The notes below the pieces were generated by a model, which was given only the letters and a program-made list of their open reading frames with translations, did no database searches and was not told where the DNA came from. The position numbers and the translations under genes were made by a program. From assembly GCA_036522495.1 (NCBI GenBank), contig DATDFS010000300.1, positions 1 to 28,726 on the forward strand: 28,726 nt of DNA, in the 5' to 3' direction. The stretch comes from Nitrososphaera_A sp036522495 (GTDB taxonomy: Archaea; Thermoproteota; Nitrososphaeria; Nitrososphaerales; Nitrososphaeraceae). Position 1 is the stretch's first letter, and each line of letters starts with the position of its first letter. Below, in pieces: positions 8,029 through 16,920 of the stretch.

Positions 8029-9426
8029 TTAGTTGACATATGTGTATTCTCTTAATCCTGCTTTATCCGCAGTAGTGCCACCAATTTTTACCAGTATGAA
8101 TTCTTTATTGGTTCGTAAAATAGAATCATTAAAGCTTATCCCATTTTCGTGCAGTTCCACATATTCTTCCATAGACACCTTTCTTCGCGGTCCGATTTCT
8201 TCTTCTAGGTTCATTCGTTTTACTATTTTTTCATATTCAGGTTGTATTACTCCGCTAAAAACCATGGCGCTACTACCGCTGCCATAAGATCCAAAGCCTA
8301 CCCTCTTAGTTTCTAGATCAATTCCCTTCTTGTATTCAAATTCGAGCAAACTTCTAAATCCCATATACATTGAAGCTGTATATAAATTCCCGATTATGGA
8401 GGATGCTTCAAGAGAACTTGCCATCTTCTTTTCAAAAACCTCATTATAGAAAGATGTCTGTACAAATACCCGTCTAAATTTTTCATCAGCTTTCATAAAT
8501 TCAGTATCAGCAAGAATGGATTCAATTGTGCCTCTTGGATCTTTTGGTAATGGCTCTTCCATTCCTACTTCTTTTATAACATATTTCCAACGAGGAAGGT
8601 GTCGCCACTCATGTCTTAATAAGTATGCTAGCGCCTTTTCGCCCATTTTCCTGTAAGGAAGGTGGACACTGAATAAATCAATGTGATCTGTAATGGATTC
8701 GCCATCTTTAAGGTTAATCAAACCTGTCCTAACTGCCTTTTCTTTATAACTATCAAATGCCTTCCTTACTTGAATCAAATATAATAGATTAGAATAGTTT
8801 CCGTTGACAAGAGGAGTCTCCTTTCCACATGGCCTATAGAAGTCATATTCATTCTTGATAATTGTAGAAGCGACTTTTTTATCAAAAGCTAGTAGCCTAG
8901 GATTTTCCTTAATTAGAATGGCAACTGCGCCAGCGCCCTGTGTATATTCTCCCGATGAACCAATATCATATTTGGCAATATCACTCACAATGACAATAGC
9001 AGCTTTGCCATTATTTTCTTCTGCTCTAATCCAATTTGTATTATCATATAATGCATAAGATCCACTCACACATGCAAATTTACACTCAATTCCTCCTGCA
9101 TGTTCGAAAGAACCTTCTCCATAAACTTGTTCTAGCATTCCTATTACAAAAGAATTCATTGCTTTAGATTCGTCTAGGGCAGATTCAGTAGCTACATACA
9201 TTCTTCCGACATCCTGGGGATGTAAATGATTTCTTTGCATTAACTTCAAACAGGCGTTAGCAGCCATACAGGCTGGATCTTGATTAGTATCAACCAAGGC
9301 CATCTTTTTTATGCCTATACCATACTCTAGCTTCTGCGGAGCAATCCCTCTTGCCTCAGCAAAATCCTTATAGTCAACGTAAAGTTTAGGCACGTATATA
9401 GCTAAGTCGTCGATCCCTACTTGCAT
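8029..9426 (-). CDS. hmgS: hydroxymethylglutaryl-CoA synthase
   Basis: Condenses acetyl-CoA with acetoacetyl-CoA to HMG-CoA, the entry to the mevalonate route for archaeal isoprenoid lipids. From ATG 9426 it has 465 residues. All three catalytic residues of the family are visible: Glu81 in ATESALDESK, Cys119 in KFACVSGSY and His255 in SVHLPYRKMG. A GSYGSGSSAMVFSG block near the C-terminus matches the HMG-CoA synthase C-terminal domain. The frame extends nine codons upstream to 9453, but a TTTAAA box at 9453-9458 lies 27-32 nt ahead of ATG 9426, which fits a leaderless message, and the family starts near MQVGIDDLAIY. At about 465 residues it resembles the longer eukaryotic/bacterial type rather than the roughly 350-residue archaeal type. 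Confidence 0.93.
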   Translation of the reverse strand: MQVGIDDLAIYVPKLYVDYKDFAEARGIAPQKLEYGIGIKKMALVDTNQDPACMAANACLKLMQRNHLHPQDVGRMYVATESALDESKAMNSFVIGMLEQVYGEGSFEHAGGIECKFACVSGSYALYDNTNWIRAEENNGKAAIVIVSDIAKYDIGSSGEYTQGAGAVAILIKENPRLLAFDKKVASTIIKNEYDFYRPCGKETPLVNGNYSNLLYLIQVRKAFDSYKEKAVRTGLINLKDGESITDHIDLFSVHLPYRKMGEKALAYLLRHEWRHLPRWKYVIKEVGMEEPLPKDPRGTIESILADTEFMKADEKFRRVFVQTSFYNEVFEKKMASSLEASSIIGNLYTASMYMGFRSLLEFEYKKGIDLETKRVGFGSYGSGSSAMVFSGVIQPEYEKIVKRMNLEEEIGPRRKVSMEEYVELHENGISFNDSILRTNKEFILVKIGGTTADKAGLREYTYVN

Positions 9427-9452
9427 TTTTACAAAGACTATATGTATAGCCA

Positions 9453-9458
9453 TTTAAA
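9453..9458 (-). promoter_or_regulatory. TATA-like box of the HMG-CoA synthase gene
   Basis: TTTAAA on the minus strand, 27-32 nt upstream of the ATG at 9426. This is the usual distance for leaderless archaeal transcripts and is the main reason for choosing that start. Confidence 0.5.
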
Positions 9459-9584
9459 GGTATTTCTGGGTTAAACTTGACTAAAGGCTATAATTAGGAG
9501 CGATAACAAAACAATTTAAAAATATTTGTCATTGTTGGAAATGAAAATGAGTTTTATACATCTTTAGAGCATTTTTATAGTCGA

Positions 9585-10721
9585 TTAATAATATTTTATA
9601 GTCCGATATAGGTTATCTCTTTCTGCGGCCTTAAAACCAATCTGTTTAATAGCAGATATAATTTTATGTGCCGTTAACTCAGTCGATCTAGCACCTGTAG
9701 CGCTAACTACTTCTTCACCAACTAGAGTACCACCAAAATCATCAGCGCCATAATTAAGTGCCAGCTGAGCCATACCGACTCCATTTGTTAACCAAGATGA
9801 TTGGATATGGTCAATCAAACCATAGTAGATTATTCTTGTAATTGCTATCATTTTCAATAGTTGCAATCCTCCAGTAGGATATTTTATCAGTCCCTCTGAT
9901 TGTATCTGGGTTTTGTTTGGTTCAAAACTCCAAGGAATAAATGCCATGAATCCTCCTGTTTTTTCTTGTAATTGCGCAATTTTCATAATATGTCGTGCTC
10001 GTTGTTCTTCAGTTTCAACCGTTCCATACATCATGGTTGAAGAAGACTTTATACCAATCTCGTGGGCGAGTTCCATTATTCGAATCCATTCGTGGCTCTT
10101 AATTTTAAGTGGGCTGATTTCTGCTTTTACATAGTCATCAAGAATTTCAGCGCCTGCACCAGGAAGAGAATCTAGTCCAGCTGCTTTTAGCCTCGAGAGA
10201 ATCTCCTTTATACTACTTTTTTCAACTCTTGCAATCATGTCAATTTCAGATGCCGAAAGTCCATGAATTCCTACCTCGGGACATTTTTCCCTTATTGCCT
10301 TAAAAGCTTCTTCATAATATTCAATTTTTAAATTTGGATTATGACCGCCCTGAATTAGTACCTGTGTAATACCAAATGCATCTCTAGATACTGCTACGCG
10401 CCGCACTATCTCGTCTATGGATAATGTATAAGATTGTTCATGTCCAGGTGGACGATAGAATGCACAGAATTTGCAATAAGTAATACAGACATTGGTATAG
10501 TTCAAGATAATATTATTAACAAACGTAGCAGTATTTCCATAGAGTCTCTGTCTTAGCATACTCCCAACAAGTCCTATCGGGTAGGCATCATCAGACTTGA
10601 TAAGCCTGATGCACTCATTTAGCCCCAGATGTCGACCACACAATACCGCATCTAAAATGTCAGCAACATCAGATTTGCTGATCAAGTCTTGTACTAACAG
10701 ACTGTTTTGCAAGAGTAACAT
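9585..10721 (-). CDS. mqnC: cyclic dehypoxanthinyl futalosine synthase, radical SAM
   Basis: 378 residues. A radical SAM enzyme of the futalosine menaquinone pathway that closes the ring of dehypoxanthine futalosine. The 4Fe-4S/SAM motif is CITYCKFC (CxxxCxxC), preceded by NYTNV. Family marks include VLIQGGHNP, the GIHGLSASEI block, LDSLPGAGAEIL, and the C-terminal WLTNGVGMAQLALNYGADDF, where GADDFGGTL is typical of MqnC and separates it from MqnE and CofH. Its start faces mqnE 81 bp away, so the two radical SAM steps are divergently transcribed from one intergenic region. CofH (F420 synthesis) is the nearest alternative, but two adjacent paralogues with mqnD close by favour menaquinone. Confidence 0.92.
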   Translation of the reverse strand: MLLLQNSLLVQDLISKSDVADILDAVLCGRHLGLNECIRLIKSDDAYPIGLVGSMLRQRLYGNTATFVNNIILNYTNVCITYCKFCAFYRPPGHEQSYTLSIDEIVRRVAVSRDAFGITQVLIQGGHNPNLKIEYYEEAFKAIREKCPEVGIHGLSASEIDMIARVEKSSIKEILSRLKAAGLDSLPGAGAEILDDYVKAEISPLKIKSHEWIRIMELAHEIGIKSSSTMMYGTVETEEQRARHIMKIAQLQEKTGGFMAFIPWSFEPNKTQIQSEGLIKYPTGGLQLLKMIAITRIIYYGLIDHIQSSWLTNGVGMAQLALNYGADDFGGTLVGEEVVSATGARSTELTAHKIISAIKQIGFKAAERDNLYRTIKYY

Positions 10722-10802
10722 AATTTCTGAACTATCAATAGTATTTATTCTTTACAAATCATGGGAATCTGTCAACACATATTTTATATTAACTTCAAAC
10801 AT
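10722..10802. promoter_or_regulatory. divergent mqnC/mqnE promoter region
   Basis: 81 bp between the two start codons. On the minus strand an AATAAATA element lies about 21-28 nt upstream of the mqnC ATG. On the plus strand an ATATTTTATATT element lies just upstream of the chosen mqnE ATG. Shared space this short suggests the two genes are expressed together. Confidence 0.45.
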
Positions 10803-11918
10803 ATGATAATTAACTTGCTCAAAAGTATTGCGGGGGAAACACCGTCATTAGAAAAAGCACTCGCAGGCGAAGAATTATCGTATAGGGATGGAGTCCAGTT
10901 ATTAAAGGAAGAGAACCTATTTTTGTTAGGTCTTGTGGCGGATAAGATTCGTAAGAATCTTAAAGGAAATACTGTTACTTTTGTTTCTTCTTATTATCTA
11001 AACTATACCAATGTTTGTGCTGCCAGTTGCCCTTTGTGTGCATTTTACAGAAAAGGCAATGAATCAGATGCTTATACCTTAACTACCGAACAGATCATAG
11101 CAAGAGCAAGGATGGCAATAAAACAAATGGGGTCAACTGAACTTCATATAGTTGGAGGTTTTCATCCAAAGCTAGATCTCGATTATTATGAGAACATTAT
11201 AAAGGCAATAAAGGCAGAATTCCCTAATGTTATAATTAAAGCCCTAACTCCTGCGGAAATTTTCTTTATTGCTCGACTAACTAGAAACTCGGTCAAAGAA
11301 GTCTTACTCAGGTTGAAGACTGCCGGATTAGATGCTCTTCCAGGAGGTGGAGCTGAGATCTTTGCTCCAGAGTCTAGAGATTTGGTTGTCAGAGGAAAAT
11401 GTTCTGGCGAAGAGTGGCTTGATACTGCTCGTCAGGCGCATGACTTGGGATTAAAGAGCAACTGCACAATGCTTTTCGGTCATGTAGAAAAACCTGAGCA
11501 TATTGTAGATCATATTTTGAAGATTAGAGAACTTCACAAGAAAACAAACGGTTTTACTACTTTTATTCCCTTAAAGTTTAGTCTAGATAATACAGAGTTA
11601 GAAAAACAAGGTGTACTCACTAGAGAAAGTCCTTCAACATATGATTTGAGAATTATTGCAGTATCAAGATTATTGCTAGCAAATGTATTAAATAATATCT
11701 CTGTGTATTGGGTTGCTCTAGGAAAGAAATTGGCTCAGGTTGCATTATCATATGGTGGTAATGACATGGTTGGGACTGCATTTTCCGAGGAAATTTTCAA
11801 GGCTGCAGGCAAAGCCACGGGAATATCTGTCCAGGAGTTAGTTAACTTGATAACGGAAATTAAAAGAGAACCAGCTCAAAGAGATACATTCTTTAAGATA
11901 ATTAGAAAATTTCACTAG
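10803..11918 (+). CDS. mqnE: aminofutalosine synthase, radical SAM
   Basis: 371 residues from ATG 10803; the frame also contains an ATG at 10761, but the extension is not family-like. MqnE joins the chorismate-derived 3-[(1-carboxyvinyl)oxy]benzoate to the adenosyl group of SAM, forming aminofutalosine. The cluster motif is CAASCPLC after YLNYTNV. Family blocks are LHIVGGFHP, the IKALTPAEIFFIAR helix, LDALPGGGAEIF, SNCTMLFGHVE and FTTFIPLKF. The GHVE and TPAEI motifs are MqnE-like, in contrast to mqnC next door. It stands divergently from mqnC and ends 241 bp before the convergent mqnD, so the three menaquinone genes form a cluster of separate transcripts. Confidence 0.92.
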   Translation: MIINLLKSIAGETPSLEKALAGEELSYRDGVQLLKEENLFLLGLVADKIRKNLKGNTVTFVSSYYLNYTNVCAASCPLCAFYRKGNESDAYTLTTEQIIARARMAIKQMGSTELHIVGGFHPKLDLDYYENIIKAIKAEFPNVIIKALTPAEIFFIARLTRNSVKEVLLRLKTAGLDALPGGGAEIFAPESRDLVVRGKCSGEEWLDTARQAHDLGLKSNCTMLFGHVEKPEHIVDHILKIRELHKKTNGFTTFIPLKFSLDNTELEKQGVLTRESPSTYDLRIIAVSRLLLANVLNNISVYWVALGKKLAQVALSYGGNDMVGTAFSEEIFKAAGKATGISVQELVNLITEIKREPAQRDTFFKIIRKFH

Positions 11919-12159
11919 ATATTAACACAAAGACCTATTTTATTGTAATATGAATATAAAATCAAGATCATGCTTTAGTTTTTCAAATGTATTCAAGGTA
12001 CTGCTTTTGTAATGAAGATGGAAATATATGTTTAGTGTAATTGTTTGCAAGATACTAACACTGTATTCAGTGAGTTACCTCTAGACAACAGAGCCCTGAT
12101 ATAGGAATGGGACCATAACAGACACTACGTTCTCCAGTGTTCTTATTACAATGCTAATG

Positions 12160-12984
12160 TTATGCAAAATGTAGTCGATCCACTGCTAGTATTCCTCTTT
12201 CCTTTGCTATTGCGAACATTTTTTTGATTGATTTCTTGCCTTTAACTCCCATATCAATGGTCATGCTATTCACGTACATTTTAATGAATCTGGTCATCAC
12301 GTCCCTTGATTGTCCTCTACTATACCTCATTGCAAAATCTACCGCCGCATCAAGATTTTTTAGACTGTATAAGATTGAATTTCTAAAAGTTTTGTCGAAT
12401 TGTCTGATCTGTTCTAATGTCATTGATTTGGTACTTGCTACATTAATTCCCAATGGCACAGGTAGTCCATTTGTTTGACTAGTCCACCACTTCCCTAAGT
12501 CTAGAACATTGTAAAGTTTTGAATTGTCATACGCAATCTGTGCTTCGTGAATTACTAGACCGGCATCTACTTTATCAGTTAGAACTTCATCAGGAATAGT
12601 CTGAAAAGATGTCTCTTTTTCCTTGAATTTTCCCAAAGCAAAATTTAGCAGTAAATTAGCAGATGTCATCTTACCCGGAATTGCAATTGTACACTTTCTT
12701 AATTCTGAATGTGATAGTTTCTTTTTAGAAATGACTATTGGCCCATACTCTAACCCAAAGCTTCCGCCGCTACGTAGTATAACATAGTTCTTCAAATAAG
12801 CATAAGCATGAGCTGAAACTGCAGTGACATCAAGTTCATGCTTTAAGGCGCGTCTGTTGAGAGTTTCAATGTCCTCTATGACATGTTTGATTCTAATATT
12901 CGGGGACTTTACCTTACCAGAAGCAATTCCATAGAACATAAAAGCATCGTCAGCATCTGGAGTATGACCTAATGTTATTTCCAT
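12160..12984 (-). CDS. mqnD: 1,4-dihydroxy-6-naphthoate synthase
   Basis: 274 residues from ATG 12984; the longer frame to 13050 adds a lysine/isoleucine-rich leader that the family lacks. MqnD converts cyclic dehypoxanthinyl futalosine to 1,4-dihydroxy-6-naphthoate. It has the periplasmic-binding-protein-like fold: start MEITLGHTPDADDAFMFYG, substrate-cradle block AVSAHAYAYL, LRSGGSFGLEYGPIVIS, IPGKMTSANLLLN, the catalytic-histidine block DAGLVIHEAQIAYD and the signature LGKWWTSQTNGLPVPLGIN. An AT-rich box (AATATTTTA region, 13009-13018) lies 25-34 nt upstream of ATG 12984, consistent with a leaderless start. It supplies the product downstream of MqnC. Confidence 0.92.
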   Translation of the reverse strand: MEITLGHTPDADDAFMFYGIASGKVKSPNIRIKHVIEDIETLNRRALKHELDVTAVSAHAYAYLKNYVILRSGGSFGLEYGPIVISKKKLSHSELRKCTIAIPGKMTSANLLLNFALGKFKEKETSFQTIPDEVLTDKVDAGLVIHEAQIAYDNSKLYNVLDLGKWWTSQTNGLPVPLGINVASTKSMTLEQIRQFDKTFRNSILYSLKNLDAAVDFAMRYSRGQSRDVMTRFIKMYVNSMTIDMGVKGKKSIKKMFAIAKERGILAVDRLHFA

Positions 12985-13173
12985 TATTATAATGATGTTT
13001 TTAGGAAATAATATTTTATTTTTGTTGTGGATACGGTTTATAATACTCAAGGTTATATGGGATGAGATAGCATCGGCTTACCATTACAAAGTAAAAATAG
13101 CACTATGATCGATAGAATAGATAACAAGTATTGTGTTTTTAAATAAAATGTAAGGAACATTTAATAGTCCTCC

Positions 13174-13190
13174 AGCGAATTTTTTTCGCT
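13174..13190 (+). promoter_or_regulatory. hairpin just upstream of the EF-2 start
   Basis: A perfect 6-bp inverted repeat AGCGAA/TTCGCT with a five-T loop ends 7 nt before the EF-2 ATG. TATA-like boxes (TTTTAAATA at about 13137-13145 and ATTTAATAG at about 13159-13166) lie upstream, so depending on the start site the hairpin is in a short 5' leader or at the transcription start. Role unknown. Confidence 0.4.
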
Positions 13191-13197
13191 TGAGTAC

Positions 13198-15399
13198 ATG
13201 CCAAAGTTCAAATCAACTCAGGATATTTTAAGGATTATTGGTAATAAGGAACAAATCCGTAATTTCGGTGTCATTGCTCACGTTGATCACGGCAAGACCA
13301 CTATGAGTGATAGCCTCTTAGCTGCATCAGGTATTATTTCTCCTTCTGTTGCAGGTCAGGCTCTGGCACTTGATTCTATGAAGCTTGAACAAAATAGACA
13401 AATGACTATCCGTGGAGCTAACGTTACACTGTTTTATGAAAATGAAGGTAAGGAATATGTAATCAATATGATTGATACCCCAGGTCACATTGACTTTACA
13501 GGAAGGGTTACTCGTGCCCTTAGAGCAATTGATGGTGTAGTAGTTGTTTCTGATTCTGTTGAAGGGATTATGACTCAGACTGAAACGGTGACAAGACAAG
13601 CACTTGAAGAACGTGTTAGACCAGTTCTATATATTAACAAAATCGATAGACTGGTAAAAGAACTAAGATTGGATCCACAATCAATGCAAAAATGGCTTTC
13701 AAATATAATTGCCGAATTCAACCGGCTTATTGATATTTATGCTGAACCAGAACTCAAAGAAAAATGGAAAGTTAGCCTACAGGGAAATAGTGTTGCATTC
13801 GGTTCTGCAAAAGATAGATGGGGGTTTAATTTCAAAGTTGCTCAGAAGAAAGGAATTAGTTTCAAGGATGTTTATGATGCTTACACTTCCACAGATCCTG
13901 ATGCTATAAAGTCACTCGCAGATAGATCACCATTGCATGAGGCAGTTTTGGGAATGGTTGTACAACATCATCCGCCACCCCATGTAGCCCAGAGATACAG
14001 GATCCCCAAGATCTGGCCTGGAGATTTAGATTCGGACATTGGAAAATCGCTTTTAGCATGTAATGAAAAAGGTCCGGCAGTGATGATGGTTACAACAATC
14101 AATGTTGATCCACAGGCCGGTAGAGTTGCAACCGGCAGACTTTTCTCTGGTACTATCAAAGATGGTGATGAAGTATACTTGATTGATGCAAAAAGACCAG
14201 GAAAGGTTCAGTCGGTAAACATCTACATGGGCAATACCAGAGAAGTAGTAAGCATGTTACCTGCAGGTAATATTCCTGCCTTGCTTGGACTTGATTATGC
14301 TGTTGCAGGTGAAACAATTTCGACTGTCAAAAACATTCCAGCATTTGAATCGATTAAATATGTTTCAGAACCAGTAGTTACAATAGCAGTAGAACCAAAG
14401 CATCCAAAAGACCTACCTAAACTTGTTGAAGCATTACGCAGAATTACTGTAGAAGATCCTAATCTCATTGTCAAGATTAACGAGGAAACAGGTGAGACCC
14501 TGATGGCTGGCATGGGTGTATTGCATCTTGAAATTGCTACATCACTTTTGCAGGAAGCAGGCCTTAATATTACCACTAGCCAACCGTTGATCAACTATAG
14601 AGAAACTATTCGTACGAAAGCAGGCCCAGTCATGAGTAAGTCGCCTAATAGGCATAATAAAATTTTCATGCGTGTAGAGCTTCTTGGTGAAGATATAATC
14701 GAGATGATAAAGACTGGCCATATTAAGGAAGATATGGACAAGAAGGAAATGGCAAGGATTCTCAGAGAGAAAGGCTGGAATGCAGATGAAGCAAAAAATG
14801 TTGCTGCAATAGATGTAGGTGGTAATATCCTAATTGATGAAACAAAGGGAGTCCAATTTATACAAGAATCGATGGACTCGATCAGATCAGGTTTTGACGA
14901 TGTAGTCCATTCAGGCCCAATTGCTCATGAATCTGTAAGGGGTTTAAAATTTATTTTACATCATTTTGTCCCACATGAGGATCCAGCTCATAGGGGTCTA
15001 GCACAACTAATGCCTGCAGCAAGGAGATCCATGTTAGGCTCAATGCTGGTTGCAAATTCAGTTTTGCTTGAACCTATACTTGGTATAGAGATTAAATGTC
15101 CGCAGGAACAAATTGGCACTGTCGCTGGCGTATTGTCATCTAAGAGGGGTAAGTTACTGAATGTAGAACAAAAAGGTTTAATCTCAATTATACAAGGTGA
15201 AATACCAGCTTCAGAGACATTTGACCTATCTGAAGTTATGCGTGGAGGAACTGCTGGTAAAGCCATGTGGAATACCTATTTTAAGACGTGGCAACCTGTT
15301 CCACAATCAATATTCAGAAGTTTGGTTACAGACATAAGAAAGAGAAAAGGTTTAAATCCAGAACCACCAAGCTATGATGAATTTATAGACAAGGAATAA
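13198..15399 (+). CDS. fusA: archaeal elongation factor 2 (translocation GTPase)
   Basis: 733 residues, the normal archaeal EF-2 length. It moves tRNA and mRNA through the ribosome using GTP. Visible G motifs: G1 AHVDHGKTT (about residues 26-34), G2 region QNRQMTIRGANVT, G3 DTPGH and G4 NKIDR. Domain II has GRVATGRLFSG. Domain IV has VVHSGPIAHESVRG and the tip DPAHRGLAQLMPAARR, where His598 is the diphthamide-modified residue. Domain V has CPQEQIGTVAGVLSSKRGK, and the protein ends SYDEFIDKE. It stands alone and is followed by a T-run. No anomaly seen. Confidence 0.97.
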   Translation: MPKFKSTQDILRIIGNKEQIRNFGVIAHVDHGKTTMSDSLLAASGIISPSVAGQALALDSMKLEQNRQMTIRGANVTLFYENEGKEYVINMIDTPGHIDFTGRVTRALRAIDGVVVVSDSVEGIMTQTETVTRQALEERVRPVLYINKIDRLVKELRLDPQSMQKWLSNIIAEFNRLIDIYAEPELKEKWKVSLQGNSVAFGSAKDRWGFNFKVAQKKGISFKDVYDAYTSTDPDAIKSLADRSPLHEAVLGMVVQHHPPPHVAQRYRIPKIWPGDLDSDIGKSLLACNEKGPAVMMVTTINVDPQAGRVATGRLFSGTIKDGDEVYLIDAKRPGKVQSVNIYMGNTREVVSMLPAGNIPALLGLDYAVAGETISTVKNIPAFESIKYVSEPVVTIAVEPKHPKDLPKLVEALRRITVEDPNLIVKINEETGETLMAGMGVLHLEIATSLLQEAGLNITTSQPLINYRETIRTKAGPVMSKSPNRHNKIFMRVELLGEDIIEMIKTGHIKEDMDKKEMARILREKGWNADEAKNVAAIDVGGNILIDETKGVQFIQESMDSIRSGFDDVVHSGPIAHESVRGLKFILHHFVPHEDPAHRGLAQLMPAARRSMLGSMLVANSVLLEPILGIEIKCPQEQIGTVAGVLSSKRGKLLNVEQKGLISIIQGEIPASETFDLSEVMRGGTAGKAMWNTYFKTWQPVPQSIFRSLVTDIRKRKGLNPEPPSYDEFIDKE

Positions 15400-15407
15400 A
15401 AATAACT

Positions 15408-15425
15408 CCTTTTTTGATTTGTTTG
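15408..15425 (+). terminator. T-rich terminator after EF-2
   Basis: A run of six T at 15410-15415 followed by GATTTG, about 10 nt after the EF-2 stop and without a clear stem, as is typical for archaeal T-tract termination. Confidence 0.45.
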
Positions 15426-15515
15426 TATTGCTAAAGACATTTTTTAATAATGCCAGAGAAAACGTTAGATCTTTAACACAACAATGGCAAGACGCATTTA
15501 TTATACAATATGTAG

Positions 15516-15674
15516 TTATAGATCGATATACTTCTCCATTACGTAATCTGTAATGTCTTCAATTCTCTAAATTCACATTACCTCCTTTAGGATAAGTGAG
15601 TGATCTAGATGCCTAAACTTTCTAATAACTTGGTTTTCTGGTACCACTGTTGGTTTTCCTTTAAATTTTCTCAT
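15516..15674 (-). pseudogene. 33-residue frame with a stop-interrupted continuation
   Basis: From ATG 15674 the minus strand encodes 33 residues (MRKFKGKPTVVPENQVIRKF, then RHLDHSLILKEVM) and stops with TGA at 15573-15575. After a further in-frame TAG the same frame continues as RIEDITDYVMEKYIDL to a TAA at 15516-15518. The two parts together look like one basic protein of about 50 residues damaged by two stops. The first part alone could still be a real micro-protein. It is the only protein-like content in the 336-bp gap between EF-2 and mpgS. No family recognised. Confidence 0.35.
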
Positions 15675-15735
15675 ATCGTGTATTGTTAAATTGGTAAACA
15701 AAAAGTGTTATAAACAAATACTTGTTCTAACTTGT

Positions 15736-16920
15736 ATGAAACTTGACCTACCAAGATATACTGAAAGATTTGGAGCCATAAGCCTCCATGGAGTCCAACG
15801 TGTATATGAATTGGATTCAGGATTTAATGATGGTAGGACAACATCTGAAACTATAAGAAGTATTGGAAATGAGGAGATTTCTGAAATTGAAAGGAAAATA
15901 GCTATTGTTATACCTATTAAAGGAGAGCGTTTGAAGTTACTTGAAGGAGTATTGAGTGGAATCCCTCATGATTGCTTGACAATTATCGTATCTAATAGTC
16001 CAAGACAACCTGTGGACAGATACAAATTGGAAAAAGAGGCGCTTGAACAATTTAATAGATTTGTAGGAAAAAATGCGTTAATATTGCATCAAAAGGATCC
16101 TGGATTATATGATGCACTAAAGGAAGTCGATTATACCAGTATATTTGCTCCTGATGACACGGTCAGAAATGGTAAAGCCGAAGGAATGATGATTGGAATG
16201 CTACTTGCAAAGATGGCAGGAAAAGAATATGTCGGATTTATTGATGCGGACAATTATGTGCCTGGAGCCGTAAACGAATATGTAAAAATATTTGCATCAG
16301 GAATTGCGATGTCTAATACTCCTTATACAATGATTCGTATATCATGGATTTACAAGCCGAAAGTTTCAGAGAGTGGCGTATATTTTTCAAAATGGGGGAG
16401 AGTATCTGAAGTAACAAATCAATATCTTAATTCATTAATATCGTATTACACTGGCTTTGAGACTGAAATTATGCGCACGGGAAATTCGGGCGAGCATTGC
16501 ATGTCGATGAAACTAGCAGAGCTTTTAACTTATTCACCAGGTTTTTCGGTAGAAACATATGAAATTGTAAACATACTAGAAGAATTTGGGGGAATCGTAC
16601 CGACTGAAAATCAGGAAGCCATGGACAAGGGAGTCGAAGTGATGCAGGTGGAAACACGTAATCCACATTTTCATGAAGAAAAGGGAGACCTTCATTTAAA
16701 AGAGATGTTTAACGGATCCCTTGGTTGCGTTTACTATAGCAAGATTTGTCCTCCAAGATTAAAAGAGAAGGTGATTGAGGAGCTGCATGGAAGAAGCATA
16801 TTAGATGAAGGTGAAGAACCATCTGTATTACAGAAAATTAGTCCCTTTAAAAATATAGATACACATCAATTTGCAAATGTTCTCCATAATCGAGCAACAA
16901 GCTTTGTTCATTCTGGCTAG
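15736..16920 (+). CDS. mpgS: mannosyl-3-phosphoglycerate synthase
   Basis: 394 residues, family GT55. Transfers mannose from GDP-mannose to 3-phosphoglycerate, the first step to the compatible solute mannosylglycerate. It starts MKLDLPRYTERFGAISLHGV, the characteristic N-terminus. Other marks are KIAIVIPIKGERLKLLEGVL, IIVSNSPRQPVDRYKLE, YVGFIDADNYVPGAVNEY with the metal-binding DAD, ISWIYKPK, NSGEHCMSMKLAE and NPHFHEEKGD. A TTATAA box at 15708-15713 lies 23-28 nt before ATG 15736, so this start is preferred to the TTG at 15691. The phosphatase MpgP, which removes the phosphate in the second step, is not adjacent. Likely role: salt or heat stress protection. Confidence 0.94.
   Translation: MKLDLPRYTERFGAISLHGVQRVYELDSGFNDGRTTSETIRSIGNEEISEIERKIAIVIPIKGERLKLLEGVLSGIPHDCLTIIVSNSPRQPVDRYKLEKEALEQFNRFVGKNALILHQKDPGLYDALKEVDYTSIFAPDDTVRNGKAEGMMIGMLLAKMAGKEYVGFIDADNYVPGAVNEYVKIFASGIAMSNTPYTMIRISWIYKPKVSESGVYFSKWGRVSEVTNQYLNSLISYYTGFETEIMRTGNSGEHCMSMKLAELLTYSPGFSVETYEIVNILEEFGGIVPTENQEAMDKGVEVMQVETRNPHFHEEKGDLHLKEMFNGSLGCVYYSKICPPRLKEKVIEELHGRSILDEGEEPSVLQKISPFKNIDTHQFANVLHNRATSFVHSG

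Noticed and set aside
9427..9453. Longer start for HMG-CoA synthase at 9453
   Set aside because: The added residues are not family-like and the TATA box would overlap the start codon.
13327..13599. 90-codon minus-strand frame inside EF-2, plus similar antisense frames at 13968-14159, 14295-14594 and 14988-15266
   Set aside because: All lie opposite a clearly coding, conserved gene and have no domain of their own.
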